The notes below the pieces were generated by a model that saw only the letters and a program-made list of their open reading frames with translations, was not told the origin of the DNA and searched no databases. The position numbers and the translations under genes are program-made. A stretch of DNA of 64,000 nt, taken from an uncultured Candidatus Peregrinibacteria bacterium (GTDB lineage Bacteria; Patescibacteriota; Gracilibacteria; Peribacterales; Peribacteraceae). Shown one piece after another: positions 14,119 through 23,234 of the stretch. Position 1 is the stretch's first letter; every line of letters starts with the position of its first letter. The stretch is taken from contig CAINVY010000013.1 in the NCBI GenBank assembly GCA_903854335.1, forward strand, positions 1 to 64,000, given 5' to 3'.

Positions 14119-16257
14119 TTATGCCGCTTTTCTCTCTGGCGTATCCGTATTTCCCTTCTCCTTTTCCGGAAGCTGAGTTATCTGCTCTAAGATCGTCTCT
14201 TCTATTGGTTTGTCTTTCCTCGGAATGAAGATCGACACGTTCGAGTCGCCTTCGTCCTGCCTTCGCATGATGTCTCCCAAAGTGATGGTCTGTTTTTTCG
14301 CTTCCTTGAGTCCGAGAACATTTGCCGAGAATTTACTTCCCGTTGCCTGTTCAAGATCAGTGAACCCTACTTGTCCATATTCGTTCGTTGCGATGAAGAT
14401 GGGGCGATAGTCCGTTCCCTTCAGCGCCGCGTCGGTATTCATGGTGAGGTTCGTGGAGTAACAAGATTCGAAAATGAATACATCTTTCTGTAGAAGCGGA
14501 GACTGCGTTTTGAATTTTTCATAACGATTTCGTAACGCTTTTGCAAAATATTTGTAATGGAGTGCTCCCGCATCGGTTGCTGGTGCGTTTCCCTTTTTCC
14601 TATCTCCTCCGCTTCCAAGAAAGAATGTGTCGTCGAGTCCGTGTCCGTCAAAGATGAACGTATGGGGAGGAGGCACGGACACCATCTCTTGAAATACTTG
14701 ATCTTTCTTTCTCAAAATATCCGCCTTTGCTTCTGCCGTAATTTCTCCAAACTTTTTCTTGTAAGAATTATTCGCCATTTCCAAATCATTGGTAATGGGG
14801 CGGATGACGTGTAGCGGTCCTCCTGCAGCCTTGAGGCGTTCAACGTATGCAGGAGTCCCGAAACGCGGCACCCGCTCAAAGTCTTCTAGTTTTGCCTCCT
14901 TCATAAGCATCTTCCTTTGCAATGTGGATTGCATTACAAAATCTCCAGTCTTTTTGTTTTTGTAAGCACTTTCATTGTTTGCCACAAGGGTTACAGCTCT
15001 GTCCGGTCCTAGAACGGGGGTGTCTTTCATCGTTCTCCGGAACGCCTCGATATCCTCTCGCTCCCTGTCCACCGATTCGCGAGTCACGGGAGTGCCTTTG
15101 CGATGCAAGTTACGTCCTATCATAATTGGGTATTTTGGATTATCGCGAAATGCAGTTTGCGGAATGAATGCGATGACATCCTGAATGTTGCCCATGGAGG
15201 GGTCGCTGAGGAACTTGAGCAGATCAAGTTCAGTGGAGTGATCGTACGTCTTTTCAGCACGGTTTTTCTTAATCAAGGCCATCAGCAATGGGTTGAGCCG
15301 CTCACAACTCTTTTCGTCGCGGAATACATTTTTCACGATGTCTTTAATTTCGTTTGTGGTGCTTTTTTCCAAGAAAAATATGGAGAATCTGTCTTGGACT
15401 GCCTCGAAAGAGTCATCCTCTGTGCTGATCAGCATGAGGAGTTCATCCGTTATGGCAGTGAGTACATTGACCGAAAGGCTTTCGATACGAATGTTGTATT
15501 TGCGCAGGATGCTGACGCCAGCCATCTCTTTTCCTGGCGGAAACCTTAGAATATCCAGCTTTATTAAGAGTTGATTCACGTCTTCAAGAGTATGCATTGG
15601 TATTCCTGCCTGTTTCATCTGACGAATCCATCCGATCGCATCGGTCGATCGTTTCTCCCCTATGGTATCGAGTGTCCCAATAAAGTTTCCCGATGCATTC
15701 ACGCCAAGAGCGCGCAGCTCATCGGATAATGTTTTCGCTGTCGTCAGTTCTTTATCGGCTTCCTCCGGGTGAAATTTCCAACGTTGAGAAGAATGATCGA
15801 ATTCCGTCAGATTTTTTTTGTAGAGTTCAAGAGCAGCGACATCGGGCTCTTGGCGTGGAATTTGCAGTTTCCCGTACTGCGTATACCACCGAGAAAAATT
15901 CTCGCCGACATCTGCCTGATTTTTACAAACTTCGATGAATCCTCTATCAATCCATCGCCAATATTTTCCACTTACGAAATCCTTGGCCATACTGTCTTCC
16001 GTTGAGGGATCCAGTCGCCATGATCCGCCAATATTCGATGCGATGCGCAGGATATTCGTGCGCAAATTTCTTTCTGCCTGTTTGCTCTTTTCTTCGTCTT
16101 TGATACCGCCCTTTCCCATGACCGAGGCAGCAGCGGTAAGAATGTCGGTTGTATCTTTTTCGAAGTGGAGTGCCGTGAGAACCTCCTTCAAAGGTTTGTC
16201 TTTGAGCGCGTCCAGGTTGGGCTCGAGAGAGGGTTTTTCTGTATGTTGATCGGGCAC
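14119..16257 (-). CDS. caspase-like (clan CD) protein, large paralog
   Basis: 712 residues, no signal peptide or membrane helix. The C-terminal third has a caspase-fold pattern: HTFIFDGHGLDD with the candidate catalytic His near residue 536, then DVFIFESCYSTN with the candidate Cys near residue 597, each after a hydrophobic strand, as in caspases, C11/C25 peptidases and CHAT proteins. The N-terminal two-thirds is helical and charged, without a known domain. The first 20 residues match the paralog at 16306. The start is GTG, 7 bases after TATAAT, so the mRNA is probably leaderless. Inference: a cytoplasmic regulated protease or a derived non-protease; substrate unknown. Confidence 0.7.
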   Translation of the reverse strand: MPDQHTEKPSLEPNLDALKDKPLKEVLTALHFEKDTTDILTAAASVMGKGGIKDEEKSKQAERNLRTNILRIASNIGGSWRLDPSTEDSMAKDFVSGKYWRWIDRGFIEVCKNQADVGENFSRWYTQYGKLQIPRQEPDVAALELYKKNLTEFDHSSQRWKFHPEEADKELTTAKTLSDELRALGVNASGNFIGTLDTIGEKRSTDAIGWIRQMKQAGIPMHTLEDVNQLLIKLDILRFPPGKEMAGVSILRKYNIRIESLSVNVLTAITDELLMLISTEDDSFEAVQDRFSIFFLEKSTTNEIKDIVKNVFRDEKSCERLNPLLMALIKKNRAEKTYDHSTELDLLKFLSDPSMGNIQDVIAFIPQTAFRDNPKYPIMIGRNLHRKGTPVTRESVDREREDIEAFRRTMKDTPVLGPDRAVTLVANNESAYKNKKTGDFVMQSTLQRKMLMKEAKLEDFERVPRFGTPAYVERLKAAGGPLHVIRPITNDLEMANNSYKKKFGEITAEAKADILRKKDQVFQEMVSVPPPHTFIFDGHGLDDTFFLGSGGDRKKGNAPATDAGALHYKYFAKALRNRYEKFKTQSPLLQKDVFIFESCYSTNLTMNTDAALKGTDYRPIFIATNEYGQVGFTDLEQATGSKFSANVLGLKEAKKQTITLGDIMRRQDEGDSNVSIFIPRKDKPIEETILEQITQLPEKEKGNTDTPERKAA

Positions 16258-16264
16258 GAATAGT

Positions 16265-16270
16265 ATTATA
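16265..16270 (-). promoter_or_regulatory. -10 box of large caspase-like gene
   Basis: TATAAT on the minus strand, GTG start 7 bases downstream; flanking sequence nearly identical to that of the paralog at 17927. Confidence 0.65.
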
Positions 16271-16305
16271 CTCTTATTTGTTCAAATTGGCCATATTTCG
16301 AATGC

Positions 16306-17919
16306 CTATGCCGCTTCTCTCTGCGGCGCATTCATATTTCCCTTCTCCTTCTCCGGAAGCTGAGAAATCTGCTCCAGGATCGTCTCGTCCTTCGGCTTGT
16401 CCTTTCTCGGAATGAAGATCGAGACATCGGCATCGCCCTTATCCTGCCTGCGCATGATGTCTCCCAAGGTAATGGTCTGGGGCTTGGCTTCGGAGATGCC
16501 GAGGACATGCTCCAAAAACTTACTTCCTGTTTTGAGTTCAGGATCTCCATATCCGACCTGTCCATATTCGTTCGTTGCGATGAAGATGGGGCGGTAGTCC
16601 GTTCCTTTCAGCGCTGCATCGGTATTCATGGTGAGATTCGTGGAGTAGCAAGATCCGAAGATGAAAACATCTTTCTGCAGGAGCGGAGATTGCCCTTTGA
16701 ATTTTTCGTAGCGCTTACGGAGTGCTGTCGCGAAACCTGTGTAACTGATTTTGTCAGAGTTGGTGAGAGCGAAAGAATCCGGTAAGCCATGCCCGGAAAA
16801 GATGAACGTGTGCGGAGGGGGTGAAAATTCAATATCTTTGTACACTTGCTGCCGTTTCTCATCGATATCCGCGATCAGTTTTTTCATATAGGCCTCGTAC
16901 TTTGTCTGCCCCTGAGCGTTCTTCACCCCGCCACGCTCTATCTGCGAGGCATCCTCCATCACCTGAATGACGTTCAACGGGCCGCCCGCAACCTTGAGTC
17001 CATCCAAAGTTGCTTCCCTGGCGAAGAACGGAACTCTCTCAAAATCTTTCACATCAGCCTTTCCCGTAGCGATGGTTGCTTTCTGCGCTTCTTCACTGAA
17101 GAGTCGTCCGGTCTTCTTGTCCAAGAAATAATATTCATTGTTTGCAACGAACGTGACGGCACGATCCGGTCCCACAACGAGAATGTCTTTCATGGTTCTT
17201 TGAAATTCCTCGATGGACTCTTGTTCTTCTTCCACCAATATGCGCGTCACGGGGGCTTCTTTGCGATGCAGGTTGCGTCCGATCATGAGCGCCAGCTTCG
17301 GATTGTCGTGATAAACTTTCTGGGGGAGAAACGTGATGACATTATGGACGCTGGCTAAGGCAGGGTCTTGGAAGAATTTGAACAGATCGAGACTTCCTTT
17401 TTTTCTTGATCCCTTTCCCCCCAAAGTGGGAACATTCCACCTATTTCTTTCCACCAATGCTCTCAAGAGAGGATCGAGGCGTCGACAACTCTGTTCATCG
17501 CGGAATGCGTTATCCACGGCATTGTCGATTTCGTGAGGATCCATCTCCTGCAGCAGGTTATTCGATTGCTCTTCTGCGGCTGAGCCGTCGTATTCGTCGC
17601 TGAGAATTTTTATGAGCCTTGGTTTCATTGCAGAGACGACGGAGCTCGAGAGGTCCTCGATGTGAATGTTGAGATGGCAGAGGATTTGGAGGCCCTTGAT
17701 CTCATGTTCTTTGGGCAGATGAAGGATACGCAGGTTCTCTCTTGCTTTGGCTGCCTCCTGAGGAGTCTTGATCGCAACTCCCGCGTCGTTGGCGCGGTGC
17801 ATCCATTCGAGGGTATCGGTGTCGTTGCCATCTTGAATAGGAGATGCATCCAATGATGTATCTTTAAGCGCGTCCAGGTTGGGCTCGAGTGAAGGTTTTT
17901 CTGTATGTTGATCTGGCAC
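16306..17919 (-). CDS. caspase-like (clan CD) protein, smaller paralog
   Basis: 537 residues, paralogous to the gene at 14119 and 48 bases from it. It keeps the N-terminal 20 residues and the C-terminal domain (HTFIFSGHGLPDS with His near residue 375, DVFIFGSCYSTN with Cys near residue 423) but lacks about 170 residues of the N-terminal helical region. The residue two before the Cys is Gly here and Glu in the paralog, so activity may differ. After the Cys both share YRPIFIATNEYGQVG and LGDIMRRQD. The start is GTG, 7 bases after TATAAT. The tandem pair converges with the small membrane-protein genes. Function unknown. Confidence 0.7.
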   Translation of the reverse strand: MPDQHTEKPSLEPNLDALKDTSLDASPIQDGNDTDTLEWMHRANDAGVAIKTPQEAAKARENLRILHLPKEHEIKGLQILCHLNIHIEDLSSSVVSAMKPRLIKILSDEYDGSAAEEQSNNLLQEMDPHEIDNAVDNAFRDEQSCRRLDPLLRALVERNRWNVPTLGGKGSRKKGSLDLFKFFQDPALASVHNVITFLPQKVYHDNPKLALMIGRNLHRKEAPVTRILVEEEQESIEEFQRTMKDILVVGPDRAVTFVANNEYYFLDKKTGRLFSEEAQKATIATGKADVKDFERVPFFAREATLDGLKVAGGPLNVIQVMEDASQIERGGVKNAQGQTKYEAYMKKLIADIDEKRQQVYKDIEFSPPPHTFIFSGHGLPDSFALTNSDKISYTGFATALRKRYEKFKGQSPLLQKDVFIFGSCYSTNLTMNTDAALKGTDYRPIFIATNEYGQVGYGDPELKTGSKFLEHVLGISEAKPQTITLGDIMRRQDKGDADVSIFIPRKDKPKDETILEQISQLPEKEKGNMNAPQREAA

Positions 17920-17926
17920 GAATAGT

Positions 17927-17932
17927 ATTATA
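17927..17932 (-). promoter_or_regulatory. -10 box of smaller caspase-like gene
   Basis: TATAAT on the minus strand, GTG 7 bases later; duplicated with the gene start. Confidence 0.65.
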
Positions 17933-18013
17933 CTCTTATTTATTCAAATTGGCCATAATTCGACGCATCGCTTCCCTTTCATCTTTTTCACAGGGTAAAG
18001 CGTCAGAAATCCC

Positions 18014-18042
18014 CTGACAAACATGAAAAAAGAAGGTAGGCT
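18014..18042 (+). promoter_or_regulatory. purH promoter
   Basis: CTGACA (18014-18019), 17-base spacer, TAGGCT (18037-18042); ATG 14 bases downstream. Confidence 0.55.
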
Positions 18043-18056
18043 TTCTTCGCCCCTGC

Positions 18057-19583
18057 ATGAAACGCCGCGCCCTCATTTCCGTGTCGGACAAAACGGGTCT
18101 CCTCCCGTTGGCGCGTCGGCTGAAGGATCTTTCTTTTGAGATTATTTCGACGGGGGGGACGAAGAAGGCGCTCGAAGATGCTGGAGTGGAGGTGATCGGC
18201 GTTGAGGATGTCACGAAGTTTCCGGAGTGTTTCGGTGGCAGAGTGAAGACGCTGCATCCGGCCATCGCCGGCGGGATCCTCTTTCGCAGGGAAGCGGCGG
18301 CGGATGTGAGTGAGGCGAAGAAACTTCAAATTGATCCGATCGATCTCGTCGTCGTGAATCTCTATCCGTTCAAGCAGGCACTCGAAGCGAAGAAACCGGA
18401 TGACGAGATGATCGAGCAGATCGATATCGGAGGGCCGACGTTGCTGCGCGGCGCCGCGAAGAACCACGCGTCGGTAACGGTGGTATGTGATGCGGCAGAT
18501 TACGATCGCGTCCTCGCGGAGATGTCGAACGGCGACACGACGCCTGCGCTTCGCCGTGAACTCGCTGCGAAAGTGTTTTTCCATGTGTCGGCTTATGATG
18601 CGATGATTGCCGAGTATTTGTCCGGGGGATTGTATCGAGGCGTGATGCTGACGGGAGGCCAGACGCTACGCTACGGCGAGAATCCGCATCAGTGGGGCAA
18701 GTATTACTCGCTCTACGAAGAGGGAAAGCCCGACACACACGAGGCGTCGTGGGGAACGCTTTGCCAGGGCAAGCCCCTTTCCTATCTCAACATTCTCGAC
18801 GCGAACGGCGCGTGGGAAGCGGTGCATGAGTTTGATGAGCCGACCGCAGTCTTTGTAAAACATGCGACTCCATCGGGCATCGCATCCCATGCGGATATCG
18901 AGGAGGCGTTCCAACGTGCCTACGATGCCGACCGCCTCTCCGCGTTCGGTGTAGTCATCGCGCTCAATCGTCCCTGCACCGCGGGTATTATGCAGAAAAT
19001 TCTCGATCAGAAGATCTTCGTCGAAGTGATCGTTGCCCCAAGCTACGAGGAGAATGCATTGGAATTAATCAAGCAGAAGCCGAATCTTCGCGTCATCATT
19101 CAGCATAACGGCGAAGCTGTGAGCAGACAGATTCTCTATCGATCGGTGATGGACGGACTGCTCGTGCAGGATCACGACAATCGCGTGTTGCATGAGTCCG
19201 ATCTCACGCCGGTGACGGACAAGCAGCCCACCCCCGCTCAAGTGAGAGATCTCCTCTTCGCGTGGCGTGCCGTGAAGCACGCGAAATCGAACGCGATTGT
19301 GTTCGCGAAAGACTCCATCACAATCGGGATTGGCTCAGGTCAGACGAGCAGGGTCGATGCGACGTGGATTGCGGCGAAGCGCGCGGGCGACAAGGCGAGG
19401 GGGGCGGTGATGGCTTCGGACGCGTTCTTTCCATTTCCCGACTCCGTGGAGGAGGCCGCAAAGCACGGCATTGCGGCCATCGTGCAGCCGGGAGGATCTA
19501 TTCGGGATGCGGATGTGTTCAAGAGAGCGAACGAACTCGGACTGGCGATGGTGGTGACGGGGGTGAGGGGATTTCGGCACTAA
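18057..19583 (+). CDS. purH: bifunctional AICAR formyltransferase / IMP cyclohydrolase
   Basis: 508 residues, the normal length. PurH performs the last two steps of IMP synthesis: formyl transfer from 10-formyl-THF to AICAR and ring closure. The N-terminal MGS-like cyclohydrolase domain shows LISVSDKTGL, STGGTKKAL, GGRVKTLHPAIAGGIL and DLVVVNLYPF. The formyltransferase domain contains LRYGENPHQ, NILDANGAWE, KHATPSGIAS and, near the end, AIVQPGGSIRDADV. No other purine gene is in the window, so the locus is not a pur operon. The stop is 9 bases before the next gene. Confidence 0.96.
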   Translation: MKRRALISVSDKTGLLPLARRLKDLSFEIISTGGTKKALEDAGVEVIGVEDVTKFPECFGGRVKTLHPAIAGGILFRREAAADVSEAKKLQIDPIDLVVVNLYPFKQALEAKKPDDEMIEQIDIGGPTLLRGAAKNHASVTVVCDAADYDRVLAEMSNGDTTPALRRELAAKVFFHVSAYDAMIAEYLSGGLYRGVMLTGGQTLRYGENPHQWGKYYSLYEEGKPDTHEASWGTLCQGKPLSYLNILDANGAWEAVHEFDEPTAVFVKHATPSGIASHADIEEAFQRAYDADRLSAFGVVIALNRPCTAGIMQKILDQKIFVEVIVAPSYEENALELIKQKPNLRVIIQHNGEAVSRQILYRSVMDGLLVQDHDNRVLHESDLTPVTDKQPTPAQVRDLLFAWRAVKHAKSNAIVFAKDSITIGIGSGQTSRVDATWIAAKRAGDKARGAVMASDAFFPFPDSVEEAAKHGIAAIVQPGGSIRDADVFKRANELGLAMVVTGVRGFRH

Positions 19584-19592
19584 TGCATTCAC

Positions 19593-20924
19593 ATGTTCTC
19601 TCCTCTCATGAAACTTTGGAATCGGTTTGCTCCTCGCAGGGCAGATCCGACTCTTGTCCGCTGGGAGAAGGGGCTCTGCCTGTTGTTTTTCACTACGAGC
19701 TTTGCTCAGATATGGATTCGGTGGAATCAGGAGTGTGGATACGATGCAGTGCTGCATCTATCGATGCTTACGCAGCTGAGGTGGCTCTCTCCTATTATCG
19801 GATTGCATGCATCTTTCTACGCGTACCATCCTCCGCTCGGTTTCTTGCTTGCGAGGAGTATTTTTCTCCTCGGTGTTCCGCGCACGGGAAGTGTCCAACT
19901 CCTCTCGCTTGTTGCCTCGCTCCTCGCGTTTCTTTGTCTGAGGGAATCTCTGAGGCATATGCAGATCCTTTCCACTTCCACAGGTGTTACATTTCTCTAT
20001 GCAGTCGCAGCGATCCCGATGCAGCGATTTCTCCAGAGATGCGTGAATCTTGATGTCCTCATTCTCGCGGTAGCGAGCATGTCACTTCTTCTCTCTCTCC
20101 GCTTGTTTAAGCCAAGAAACCCTGCTTCACGCCTGAAGAGATGGACTTCATTCTCGCTGATATTCGTGCTCCTTTGCGGCATGATGATTAAATACTCGGG
20201 AGTCGTATCCCTCTCGATTCCTATTCTGACGGTACTTTTTATATCGGAGAAGAATACTAGGAGAGGCGCCTTACGGCATGCGTTTATCATCGCGATTGTT
20301 GCGGGTGCACTTGCATTTCCATACTATTTCCTGCGGTACTTTGTCCCCACACACACATTCTTTCCTCAAAATGTTACCTGGCTCATTGGCGGGTGGGAGA
20401 GGGGCGCGCGGCATTGGCGCGCGGTTCACCCCTTTCTCTTTCTCCTCAATTTATTTTTCGGCACTCCTCTCTGGACTCATGCGATTGTCTCGCACTCACT
20501 CACGGAGACGCGATTGTGGGATACGTTTCGCAATTTTTGGGTTCTCGGATTCTCCGGACATTTTTTCAGGGTTCTCAGTCGTCCGCCTTATGTCTTCACC
20601 ATGACGTTCCTCATGGCGATAGGGGGCTTCGCTTTCATTCGCAATGTCAACGAAGAGACCCATGAATGGCGTCGTTTTGCATGGCTCCTTTGCACGATTT
20701 CTGCGGTCTTTCTCGTCGCACTCTTTGCTTTCGTCTTCCGGTATCCGTATTCCGGATGGGGACCGATGAAGGGGATATACATTGCACCTGCACTTTGGGG
20801 CATGGGTGTTCTCTTTTGCGAATTCCTCCTTCTGCTTCGACGGCGCCTCCATCTCCCTTCTCATAGTCTGTTCGTCTTCCTTGCCATTCTCATAGCGTTG
20901 CAGACGGTGCTGCTTCTCCCATAA
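19593..20924 (+). CDS. multi-pass membrane glycosyltransferase-like protein (GT-C type)
   Basis: 443 residues with about ten hydrophobic segments (for example LLSLVASLLAFLCL, WTSFSLIFVLLCGMMIKYSG). The first loop holds YDAVLHLSMLTQ, and YHPPLGFLLARSIFLLG follows, a layout like PMT/ArnT-type GT-C enzymes, where an acidic residue in the first extracytoplasmic loop is catalytic; here the candidate is the Asp of GYDAVLH. Such enzymes move sugars from polyprenyl phosphate to lipids or proteins outside the membrane. It starts 9 bases after purH, probably on the same transcript. The substrate is unknown. Confidence 0.7.
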   Translation: MFSPLMKLWNRFAPRRADPTLVRWEKGLCLLFFTTSFAQIWIRWNQECGYDAVLHLSMLTQLRWLSPIIGLHASFYAYHPPLGFLLARSIFLLGVPRTGSVQLLSLVASLLAFLCLRESLRHMQILSTSTGVTFLYAVAAIPMQRFLQRCVNLDVLILAVASMSLLLSLRLFKPRNPASRLKRWTSFSLIFVLLCGMMIKYSGVVSLSIPILTVLFISEKNTRRGALRHAFIIAIVAGALAFPYYFLRYFVPTHTFFPQNVTWLIGGWERGARHWRAVHPFLFLLNLFFGTPLWTHAIVSHSLTETRLWDTFRNFWVLGFSGHFFRVLSRPPYVFTMTFLMAIGGFAFIRNVNEETHEWRRFAWLLCTISAVFLVALFAFVFRYPYSGWGPMKGIYIAPALWGMGVLFCEFLLLLRRRLHLPSHSLFVFLAILIALQTVLLLP

Positions 20925-21467
20925 TCACTCCCAGCAACAATCGATCGCTTTCTTCACGAGCACGCCAAGCTTTCCCATGAAGCCGGACTTCTCCTTGTCG
21001 TTCGTGTCGAGTGCTTGGTCGTCGATCTTGCGGATGCCTTCCACGGGAATGAGTTTCATATTGAGTCCCCAGAAGAGCGAGTAGAGCTGGTACGCTTTCG
21101 AGAAGAGATCCTGTGCATCTTCCTTCTTCCCGGCCGAGAGTGCTTTCGTCCCCACTTCCATCAGGCGCATTGAAGCGGCGAGGAGGTGCTTCGAAATACA
21201 CCAGACTTCGCCCTCGTACTCCTTGATGATTTTTTTGAGGAGAACTTTGCGCATCTCGCGGACATCGTGAATGAGATCGTAGTACTCGGGCTTGCCCGTC
21301 TTCGCGCCCGTGAAGAAAAAGTGTTCCTCAATCGAAACAAGATTCATGATGGCGATGGAGAGATCCTGATCCGAGGAGAGATCCATCTTCTCCTGTTTCT
21401 TCATGGAATCGACGCGATCGATGAACGCGTTGAGCTTGTCCATGGAAATATCTTGATCCTGTGCCAT
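20925..21467 (-). CDS. conserved-looking helical protein of unknown function, 180 aa
   Basis: 180 residues from ATG 21467 (MAQDQDISMDKL); the frame is open further upstream, but that part overlaps the preceding gene. The stop of the 21469 gene and this ATG are one base apart, so translation is probably coupled. The protein is all-helical and acidic-basic mixed (IMNLVSIEEHFFFTGAKTG, LHDVREMRKVLLKKI-like segments), without signal peptide or membrane helix, and ends ...DCCWE. I do not recognise the family. Its stop codon abuts that of the convergent gene at 19593-20924. Confidence 0.7.
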   Translation of the reverse strand: MAQDQDISMDKLNAFIDRVDSMKKQEKMDLSSDQDLSIAIMNLVSIEEHFFFTGAKTGKPEYYDLIHDVREMRKVLLKKIIKEYEGEVWCISKHLLAASMRLMEVGTKALSAGKKEDAQDLFSKAYQLYSLFWGLNMKLIPVEGIRKIDDQALDTNDKEKSGFMGKLGVLVKKAIDCCWE

Positions 21468-21468
21468 A

Positions 21469-21990
21469 TCAGAATGGGGGAAAACGCTTGGCGATGAAGA
21501 AGAGCGCGATGCTGAGGAGGAGGAGCGAGCCGACGGGCCACACCACTTTCTGGAGCGGAAACCATGCATGACCTCCATTGCGCTTCTTGAGAGCGACGTA
21601 GCGGTTGTGTGCGCCGTAGAAGACGATGGAGCCGAAGACCATGCCGACGAGGAGGCGGTCGTAGCCGAAGATCGTATTGAGCGGATGGCCGATGAATCCC
21701 ATCCACTGGAGTGGCAGAATCATCATGGCATACCACGCGAGGACCGTGAGGAGATCGCGTCCGCGGAATCGGATCTTGCGCTTCTCCAGCCAGCTGATCG
21801 TCCATGCGACGAGCGCGACGGTGAATGCGCCGACCCATGCTCCCGTCACAAGGTCATCGATGCCGAATTTCTTGGCGATGCCAATGCCGGCTCCGGCGGC
21901 CAGCGCGCACAGCGGACACTGCGCGGATGCACTGGGGGCAGCTGCGAGCAGGGCGAGAGAAGAGGCAGAGAGGAGGAGACGTCGGTTCAT
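21469..21990 (-). CDS. membrane protein with signal peptide and CPLC motif
   Basis: 173 residues. A cleavable signal peptide (MNRRLLLSASSLALLAAAPSA) ends just before QCPLCALAAGAGIGIAKKFG, so a Cys-x-x-Cys pair would sit at the mature N-terminus. Four hydrophobic segments follow, including LVTGAWVGAFTVALVAWTI and VGSLLLLSIALFFIAKRF. The CPLC could be redox-active or metal-binding. A TATAAT box 12 bases before the ATG leaves a very short leader. It is translationally linked to the helical protein at 20925. Function unknown. Confidence 0.7.
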   Translation of the reverse strand: MNRRLLLSASSLALLAAAPSASAQCPLCALAAGAGIGIAKKFGIDDLVTGAWVGAFTVALVAWTISWLEKRKIRFRGRDLLTVLAWYAMMILPLQWMGFIGHPLNTIFGYDRLLVGMVFGSIVFYGAHNRYVALKKRNGGHAWFPLQKVVWPVGSLLLLSIALFFIAKRFPPF

Positions 21991-22050
21991 GAGAGCTTGG
22001 GGATTATAGGGAGAAGCGGAGGAAGGAGGAAGGGAGCCTGAGCTCAGAAT

Positions 22051-22644
22051 TCAGAGATTTCGTCGTCCTTCCAGAGCTTCACGGAGCGTCACCTGGTCGG
22101 CGAATTCGATGTCCGCCCCCATCGGGAGGCCGTGGGCCAGACGGGTGACGCGCGCCTTCTCTCCGATCTGCGAGCGGATGTAGGAAGCGGTGGCGTCTCC
22201 TTCGACATCGGGGTTCGTCGCGATGATCACTTCCTTGATGCCTCCGGCGTCCATGCGCGCGATGAGCTCGCGGAGCTTCAGTTGCTCCGGCCCCATTCCG
22301 TCGATCGGCGAGAGCACGCCGTGGAGCACATGGTAGACGCCACGGTACGATGTCTTCTCGAATGCAACTACCTCCAGCGGATCTTCCACGACGAGAATCG
22401 TCGCATGATCCCGCGCGGGGTCGGCGCAGATTTGGCAGGTTTCAGTCAGCGTCACCATTTGGCAGGCGTTGCAGTACTTAAGCTCATTGCGAAGATTTTG
22501 CAGTGCGTCTCCCAGGGATTCCGGCGATGCCTTCTGGCTGCGCAGGAGATAGAACGTCAGTCGCTCCGCGGACTTGGGTCCGATGCCGGGAAGCTTCTGG
22601 AATTCTTCGATGACGTTGAGGATTTGCGGCGGAAGGAGAGACAT
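22051..22644 (-). CDS. recR: recombination mediator RecR
   Basis: 197 residues, typical for RecR, which with RecO/RecF loads RecA on gapped DNA. Visible are the helix-hairpin-helix FQKLPGIGPKSAERLTFYLL (residues about 15-34), the four-Cys zinc site CNACQ...CQICAD (about 57-72) and the Toprim domain with ILVVEDPLEVVAFEKT and ATNPDVEGDATA. A CATACT box, supplied by the left arm of hairpin H2, ends 6 bases before the ATG. recO is not in the window. Confidence 0.96.
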   Translation of the reverse strand: MSLLPPQILNVIEEFQKLPGIGPKSAERLTFYLLRSQKASPESLGDALQNLRNELKYCNACQMVTLTETCQICADPARDHATILVVEDPLEVVAFEKTSYRGVYHVLHGVLSPIDGMGPEQLKLRELIARMDAGGIKEVIIATNPDVEGDATASYIRSQIGEKARVTRLAHGLPMGADIEFADQVTLREALEGRRNL

Positions 22645-22650
22645 AGGAAG

Positions 22651-22739
22651 AGTATGCAGTATGTAGTATCGAGTATGGAGAAAGTAATTCTCCCTGGATA
22701 CTAAATACTCAATACTTAATACTCAATACTCAATACTCA
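22651..22739. repeat. heptamer-repeat hairpin H2
   Basis: Left arm of AGTATNN units (AGTATGCAGTATGTAGTAT...), inner stem GGAGAA/TTCTCC, right arm of ATACTNA units. It lies between recR and smpB; the last codons and stop of smpB lie inside the right arm. Confidence 0.8.
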
Positions 22740-23167
22740 CCTCCTTCCCGTATCTTCCTCCCGATTTCCCGCTCCTTGATCTTCTGTCTCTTGTCGATTT
22801 TCTTACGACCGCGGCCGATGCCGATGAGCACCTTGATGAACCGGCCGGCGCGCACTTCGAGCGGCAGAATGCTCATGCCTTTCTCCGAGGTGATGGCTGC
22901 GAGTTTCTCCAGTTCATGCTTCTTCAAGAGGAGGGGGCGATCCCGCTCGGGTTCGTAATCGCTGACGGTGGCAAACGGGTAGGGAGCGATCTTCACATGC
23001 TTCAGCAGGGGTTTTCCATTGAGAAAGGAGACATACGCTCCGGCGAGATTCACCTGTCCCATGCGGCAGGACTTGGCTTCCTGCCCCGTGAGCATCACGC
23101 CCGCTTCGAGGGTTTCCGTGATATCGAAGTCGAAGCGCGCTCGCCGATTCTGTGCCACGAGTTTCAT
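22730..23167 (-). CDS. smpB: SsrA-binding protein SmpB
   Basis: 145 residues from ATG 23167 (MKLVAQNRRARFDFDI). SmpB carries tmRNA to stalled ribosomes for trans-translation. Conserved segments are LEAGVMLTGQEAKSCRMGQVNLAGAY (given here in parts: GVMLTGQEAKS, VNLAGAYVSF), KPLLKHVKIAPY and RPLLLKKHELEKLA, followed by the basic C-terminal tail (GRGRKKIDKRQKIKERE) that enters the mRNA channel. A CATACT box ends 6 bases before this start, so the longer frame (from 23194) is not used. The extreme C-terminus and stop come from hairpin H2. No tmRNA gene was found in the window. Confidence 0.93.
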   Translation of the reverse strand: MKLVAQNRRARFDFDITETLEAGVMLTGQEAKSCRMGQVNLAGAYVSFLNGKPLLKHVKIAPYPFATVSDYEPERDRPLLLKKHELEKLAAITSEKGMSILPLEVRAGRFIKVLIGIGRGRKKIDKRQKIKEREIGRKIREGGEY

Positions 23168-23173
23168 GACGCA

Positions 23174-23202
23174 AGTATGGGCAAATCGCGGCAAAAGGCA
23201 AA
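23174..23202 (-). promoter_or_regulatory. smpB promoter, leaderless layout
   Basis: Minus strand TTTGCC (23197-23202), 17-base spacer, CATACT (23174-23179), then 6 bases to ATG. Confidence 0.6.
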
Positions 23203-23234
23203 GACGAAGCCACGGGGAGTGCTGTCAAAGGAAT

